Shown here: positions 13,676-17,297 of the stretch, piece after piece
Layout: each line of letters starts with the position of its first letter
How positions within the stretch are numbered: position 1 is the first letter of the stretch
Source: a bacterium
Lineage (GTDB): Bacteria; Hydrogenedentota; Hydrogenedentia; Hydrogenedentiales; SLHB01
Direction of reading: 5' to 3'
Length of the DNA: 17,297 nucleotides
Assembly: GCA_024231375.1 (NCBI GenBank)
Contig: JAAEQP010001013.1
Coordinates: 1 to 17,297 of the forward strand
Position numbers and translations under genes: made by a program
The notes under the pieces: generated by a model
The model's database searches: none
What the model saw: only the letters and a program-made list of their open reading frames with translations
What the model was told of the DNA's origin: nothing

Positions 13676-14572
13676 ATGACCGCCGACACATCCCATCGCG
13701 ACAAGGCGTTCGGCTGGCAGGGACTGTCCGCCCGGATCCCTTCCGACTGGGATTTGGGAGCGTTCGGGGGCGATTCCCGCGAGGGGCATGCGTTCCTGGA
13801 CGATGGCGTGGCGGTTCGTCTGCGTGTGCGGTGGACCAAAGGCCGGGGCGGCAATCCCCAGGCCGGACTGAAGCGATACCGGCGTGCGATCGCAAAATCC
13901 AAGTCTCTCCCCGGACTGTCCGAGGCCCCCGAAGAATTCCTCCCCCCACGATTCCGCCGCGACAAGGTCGTATACCCGTTTCGTTGGGAAGGGGGATGCG
14001 GCGCAGCGTGGCGGTGCGCCGCGTGTGGCCGGTTGGTGACGGCGGAGGTCACGCCCGGTATCGACGATCCCGACGCCAAACTCAGCCGCCGCATCCTGGC
14101 GACGGTGGCGTGTCATCCCGATGGAGACGAGGCGCTGTGGGCCGTGTACGGCTTTGCGTTTCGACTGCCCTCGACCTATAATCTCGCTCAAGCAGGCCTG
14201 GAAGCGGGCCGTCTGGTGTTCCCCTTCCGCCGCAGCGACAAGGACTGGTTGACGGTGGAACGGTGGGCGGTCGCCTCGCAACTTCTCGCCAAGGCCCCGC
14301 TGGGGAAATGCCCCGGCGAATGGCTGAAACTGGGGGGATGGTCGGTGGGCGACGTGGTGTGCCGGACCGAAGAGGTGCAGGATGCGCCCGGGGTCCGGTT
14401 CGAAGCACAGGCCCGACGGCGTAGCGGCTGGCTCAGGGGGCTCACGCGGCTGGAGCACGTCGCGGGTTTGCTCTGGCACGATGCCGAAGCGGACAAACTC
14501 GTGGTGCTTGCGGCGGGGGACCCGGCCGAGGGTTTGTTGGATGCCGTCGCCACGTCGGTGGAGTGTTGCTGA
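13676..14572 (+). CDS. Conserved-looking soluble protein of unknown function, upstream of PqqD-like gene
   Basis: The frame opens further upstream (13472) but overlaps the preceding gene and has Arg/Gly-rich junk there; ATG 13676 with GAGG upstream gives 298 residues. No signal peptide or membrane helix is evident. The halves look alike: GLSARIPSDWDLGAFGG (16-32) with DDGVAVRLRVRW, and YGFAFRLPSTYNLAQAG (158-174) with GRLVFPFRR and DWLTVERW, which hints at two copies of a beta fold. Residues 108-117 hold C-x5-CAAC, too few Cys for a full zinc site unless partners lie elsewhere (C146, C212, C229). The protein ends in VECC. The stop TGA is one base from the ATG of the PqqD-like gene, so the two are tightly coupled. 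Function unknown. Confidence 0.7.
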   Translation: MTADTSHRDKAFGWQGLSARIPSDWDLGAFGGDSREGHAFLDDGVAVRLRVRWTKGRGGNPQAGLKRYRRAIAKSKSLPGLSEAPEEFLPPRFRRDKVVYPFRWEGGCGAAWRCAACGRLVTAEVTPGIDDPDAKLSRRILATVACHPDGDEALWAVYGFAFRLPSTYNLAQAGLEAGRLVFPFRRSDKDWLTVERWAVASQLLAKAPLGKCPGEWLKLGGWSVGDVVCRTEEVQDAPGVRFEAQARRRSGWLRGLTRLEHVAGLLWHDAEADKLVVLAAGDPAEGLLDAVATSVECC

Positions 14573-14573
14573 G

Positions 14574-14954
14574 ATGGCGTGGCGTCAGCGGCAGGTTTCG
14601 CGGCAGGCGATGATGGAATCGGTACCGCGCCTGAATCCGGATGTGCGGTGGGACCGGCTGGATACGGGCGAGTTGACGGCGGTGTTCCGGCGCGACGTGC
14701 GGGGGATCCGGCGGGTTCTGATGAAGCTGCTGGCCATGCCCGAGATCGGCCGGATCGACCTGGACCGGACCGGTACCGAGGTCGTGGACGCCATTGACGG
14801 GTCGCGGACCATTCGCGACCTGATCGGGGACGTTCAGGACCATCTGCATTTGAGCAGGAAGGAAGCCGAGGTCGCGTTGCTGAAGTACATGGAACTGCTT
14901 GGGCAACGCGGGCTTGTAGGATTCGAGATCCGACAGGGCACGGAGGAGAGTTAG
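14574..14954 (+). CDS. PqqD-like (RiPP recognition element type) protein
   Basis: The 126-residue protein starts at ATG 14574, one base past the preceding stop; the longer open frame from 14382 overlaps that gene and is rejected. Residues 56-115 carry the PqqD pattern: IGRIDLDRTGTEVVDAIDGS (58-77), TIRDLIGDVQDHLHLS and EVALLKYMELLGQRGLVG. PqqD-like domains bind leader peptides of ribosomally made modified peptides, or act as small winged-helix modules in other systems. The N-terminal 50 residues are basic (RRDVRGIRRVL). No radical SAM enzyme or precursor gene is visible in the window, so a RiPP role is only one possibility. Its neighbours are an ABC permease and ATPase, which suggests it works with that transporter. 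Confidence 0.75.
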   Translation: MAWRQRQVSRQAMMESVPRLNPDVRWDRLDTGELTAVFRRDVRGIRRVLMKLLAMPEIGRIDLDRTGTEVVDAIDGSRTIRDLIGDVQDHLHLSRKEAEVALLKYMELLGQRGLVGFEIRQGTEES

Positions 14955-14957
14955 CCG

Positions 14958-15593
14958 GTGCTCGATCACGAGGTAAAGACGCGGGCCGGGATCAAGCGTC
15001 AGATCAAACTACCGAACCGGGAAGCCTTCAAGATCGCCATGCGCAGCCTGAAGATCCGGTTCTGGCGGTCGCTCATCACCATGGCGGGCATCATCCTGGC
15101 CATCGCGTTCCTGTCGTATGTGATGACGTCGGGCCTCGCGGAGGCCTCGGCGGACCGCGACGGCGCGGCGGAAGCCAGCGCGGAGCAGGCCAAGGCCACG
15201 CAGATGTGGCTGATTGGGATTTCGCTGCTGGTGTGCGTGGTGGGCATCACGAACGCCATGCTCATGAGCGTGACAGAGCGCTTCCGCGAGATCGGCACAA
15301 TGAAGTGTCTGGGAGCGCTGGACTGGTTCGTGGTGAAGCTGTTTCTCATCGAAGCAATGTTGCAGGGTCTGGTCGGGAGCCTGGTGGGCGCGACGTTCGG
15401 TTTTGTCGCGGCCTTGCTGGCGGCGGTGGTGCAGTACGATAATGTGCTGACGGCGCTCCCGTGGGGCCGGGCGTTTTTGAACCTGTTGATCGCCATCGGT
15501 GTGGGGGCGTTGTTGTCGGTGATGGGGGCGGTGTATCCCGCGCGGCGAGCGGGCAAAATGCCGCCGGCCGACGCGATGCGCACGGAGGTGTAG
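14958..15593 (+). CDS. Short FtsX/MacB-type ABC transporter permease
   Basis: The 211-residue protein starts at GTG 14958, 3 bases after the preceding stop. Four hydrophobic segments are visible (37-58, 82-104, 126-160, 172-194). The conserved coupling motif ERFREIGTMKCLGA (107-120) and the ending YPARRAGKMPPADAMR (193-208) are typical of the FtsX/MacB/LolE domain. Between helix 1 and helix 2, where MacB-type proteins have a periplasmic domain of some 200 residues, there is only an acidic Ala/Glu linker of about 23 residues (AEASADRDGAAEASAEQAKA). The reading frame is intact, so this is a compact permease rather than a fragment. It would pair with the ATPase encoded 15 bases downstream. The substrate is unknown; periplasmic signal transmission or lipid or lipoprotein movement are candidates. 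Confidence 0.85.
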   Translation: MLDHEVKTRAGIKRQIKLPNREAFKIAMRSLKIRFWRSLITMAGIILAIAFLSYVMTSGLAEASADRDGAAEASAEQAKATQMWLIGISLLVCVVGITNAMLMSVTERFREIGTMKCLGALDWFVVKLFLIEAMLQGLVGSLVGATFGFVAALLAAVVQYDNVLTALPWGRAFLNLLIAIGVGALLSVMGAVYPARRAGKMPPADAMRTEV

Positions 15594-15608
15594 GAAAGGG
15601 AGACCGGT

Positions 15609-16367
15609 ATGGCCGAAGCAGTCACATCGTTGGCGCATGAATACGCGGTGAAGACCCTCAACGTGGTCAAAGAATACACCATGGGCAAGCAGACGTTGCG
15701 CGCCCTTAAGGGCGTCAACGTGGAGATCCGTAGCGGCGAGTACATCTCCATCATGGGACCCTCGGGGTCGGGCAAGTCCACGCTGTTCAACATGATCGGC
15801 GGCCTCGACAAACCCTCGGAAGGCAAGGTGTACATCGACGAGGTGGACATCTCTGGGCTGGATGCCTACGAACTCGCGTGGCTGCGTTGCCGCAAGATTG
15901 GCTACATCTTTCAGACGTTCAACCTGATTCCCGTGATGACGGCCCTCGAGAACTGCACGCTTCCCATGATCTTCGCCGGCATGTCGACGCAGGATGCCAT
16001 GGACAAGGCCGCCGAGCTGCTGAGTCTGGTGGGTCTGGGCGATCGCATCCGTCACAAGCCGCTCGAGTTGTCGGGCGGACAGCAGCAGCGTGTGGCGTGT
16101 GCGCGTGCGTTGGCGAACGATCCGGCTATCATCCTGGCCGACGAACCCACGGGCAACCTGGACCTGAAGACCGGTAAGGAAATCATCGAGCTTCTGCGCC
16201 GGTTGAATAAGGATAAGGGCGTCACCATCATTAGCGCGACCCACGATCTGAAGATGCTGGACGTGTCGGACCGTATCATCTGGATTCGGGACGGCTTGGT
16301 GGACAAGATCGAGCGGCGCGACGAACTGGATATCGAGGTCGGAACGTTGGAGGGCGAGGAGGCCTAG
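15609..16367 (+). CDS. ABC transporter ATPase, MacB/LolD family
   Basis: The 252-residue ATPase is the partner of the short permease. All motifs are present: Walker A GPSGSGKST (50-58), Q-loop Q102 in YIFQTFNLIP, signature LSGGQQQRVACARA (154-167), Walker B IILADEP (174-180) with catalytic E179, D-loop GNLDLKTG and switch H212 in SATHDL. Short length and the SGLDAYELAWLR region are typical of the LolD/MacB/FtsE group rather than of nutrient importers. GGGAG lies about 8 bases before the ATG. The acidic tail after residue 238 is an extra compared with LolD. Gene order, permease then ATPase, with a PqqD-like gene before, supports one operon. Confidence 0.9.
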   Translation: MAEAVTSLAHEYAVKTLNVVKEYTMGKQTLRALKGVNVEIRSGEYISIMGPSGSGKSTLFNMIGGLDKPSEGKVYIDEVDISGLDAYELAWLRCRKIGYIFQTFNLIPVMTALENCTLPMIFAGMSTQDAMDKAAELLSLVGLGDRIRHKPLELSGGQQQRVACARALANDPAIILADEPTGNLDLKTGKEIIELLRRLNKDKGVTIISATHDLKMLDVSDRIIWIRDGLVDKIERRDELDIEVGTLEGEEA

Positions 16368-16398
16368 GCCGGCCCCGGCAACTACCCGGAATCCCGAA

Positions 16399-17297
16399 AT
16401 GCAGGATAATCAGTACAACTCGTTCCGCATCCTGGAGAATCTCGTCGTGTGCGCGGCGGCCGCATTCGTGTTGCTCGGCACATGCACGCGGCCCTACAGC
16501 GAACCCGCCTTCAGCCGATTGGCCACCGTATACAGTCTCACCGAATACGGAACCTTCTATCTCGAGGGACTCGAAAACGACCAGCCCAATCCATTCCTAG
16601 GCACCGTTGATAAGGTGATGGTGCGAGGCCGGAACGTGGGGGGATCGGTTGAGGACGGATACCTCATCTCCAGCAAACCGCCCATCATGCCGCTGGTCAT
16701 GACGGCGGAGTACCTCTTGCTGAACCGGACGCTGGGTTGGGATCTCAAAGACGAGGCCCACGTGGAGCGTATCGTCTGTACCATGACCATGACGCTGGTA
16801 GGCGCGGCGTACGTGCTGGGTCTCATCTTCTTTCTGAAGGCGCTGTATGTGGCGCACATCGAGCCCGTGCCCCGCCTGATGCTTCTGGCGTCCTTGGCGT
16901 TTGGCACGCAGTTGTGGGGCTTCGGCACCATGCTGAACAACCATGTGCCGGCGGCCGGGCTATTGCTCGTGGTGCTGTACATGGCCGGGGGCTTGGCTTC
17001 CGGGGCGTTGGCGCCCAAGGGGTGGCGGTTCGTGGTGTTCGGGTTCGCGAGCGCGCTGGTGGCCACGCTCGACATGCCCTGCGGCATCTATCCTTTCCTG
17101 GTGGGGCTGTTCCTGGTCTGGCGCTTCCCGCTGCCCACGCTCACCTGGGGCGTGCTGGGCGCGGCCGTTCCGCTCGCCGTCCATTTCGGCGTCATGCTAT
17201 GGGTAACGGGGTCGCCCCTGCCGGTCCAGGTATACAAAGAAACCTACCTCTACGAGGGATCGCCCTGGCGGCATCCCATGGGCATCGACGGCCTCAG
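16399..17297 (+). CDS. GT-C type membrane glycosyltransferase-like protein, incomplete at the window end
   Basis: The frame from ATG 16399 stays open to the window edge (299 codons). It begins MQDNQYNSFRILENLVVCAA, then a first membrane helix (about 14-30), a long loop and several further helices from about residue 125 on. The loop contains GYLISSKPPIMPLV (87-100), the kind of S-S-K-P-P segment seen in ArnT/PMT-like GT-C glycosyltransferases, with TEYGTFYLEG (48-57) before it. Such proteins transfer sugars from lipid carriers on the outer face of the inner membrane. Specific assignment needs the missing C-terminal half. The ribosome site is weak, and the gene lies only 31 bases from the ATPase stop, so it may be coupled to it. 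Confidence 0.7.
   Translation, partial: MQDNQYNSFRILENLVVCAAAAFVLLGTCTRPYSEPAFSRLATVYSLTEYGTFYLEGLENDQPNPFLGTVDKVMVRGRNVGGSVEDGYLISSKPPIMPLVMTAEYLLLNRTLGWDLKDEAHVERIVCTMTMTLVGAAYVLGLIFFLKALYVAHIEPVPRLMLLASLAFGTQLWGFGTMLNNHVPAAGLLLVVLYMAGGLASGALAPKGWRFVVFGFASALVATLDMPCGIYPFLVGLFLVWRFPLPTLTWGVLGAAVPLAVHFGVMLWVTGSPLPVQVYKETYLYEGSPWRHPMGIDGL

Noticed and set aside
12732..14479. 405- and 409-codon - strand frames opposite the lipoprotein-like and 298-residue genes
   Set aside because: Arg/Pro/His-rich mirror translations without motifs or ribosome sites; the + strand frames have signals and tight gene spacing.
15009..16244. 411-codon - strand frame opposite the ABC permease and ATPase
   Set aside because: His/Arg/Gln-rich shadow of two genes with complete family motifs.

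Overview
The window is GC-rich and densely packed with protein genes. It contains no rRNA, tRNA or CRISPR array that I can see. Lipoprotein-like and signal-peptide-bearing proteins, a MacB/LolD-type ABC transporter and a GT-C membrane protein suggest an uncultured diderm bacterium. The mix of a GH4 glycosidase, a sugar phosphate isomerase, a DegT aminotransferase and Cys-rich exported proteins recalls the PVC/Hydrogenedentota-like groups. That placement is inference and weak.

Layout. Positions 1-81 hold the tail of an unidentified gene. Positions 160-530 (- strand) hold a mini-operon that standard gene callers would miss: two microproteins of 36 and 26 residues, each with a strong Shine-Dalgarno, behind a promoter with a perfect TATAAT box and ahead of a hairpin. 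Next come an exported protein built of CC and CxxC repeats (32 Cys in 289 residues), a YpeA-like GNAT acetyltransferase and a TIM-barrel sugar phosphate isomerase, all on the - strand. Divergent from these, 3482-5440 (+) encodes a secreted C10-like cysteine protease joined to a beta-propeller and a C-terminal membrane anchor. Convergent with it is an NnrU/DUF1295-like membrane protein at 5434-6120. A palindromic intergenic repeat (6236-6316) separates this from a - strand block: DegT aminotransferase, terminator, GH4 glycosidase with a histone-like basic tail, and an unlisted 50-residue zinc ribbon 8 bases downstream of it.

From 9809 everything real lies on the + strand: IlvE, a strong terminator, a class II aldolase, then a near-consensus promoter (11553-11581) with a long leader before a zinc-ribbon/transmembrane protein. 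A further + strand run (13014 to the window end) encodes a lipoprotein-like protein, an unknown soluble protein, a PqqD-like protein, a very small FtsX-type permease, its ATPase and the start of a GT-C type glycosyltransferase-like membrane protein.

The most interesting parts are that last run, which looks like an uncharacterised envelope export or assembly system with a permease lacking the usual periplasmic domain, the twin microproteins, and the Cys-repeat protein. Sugar metabolism genes (2306-3160, 6531-9380, 10867-11535) point to use of complex carbohydrate, probably including uronic acid sugars.
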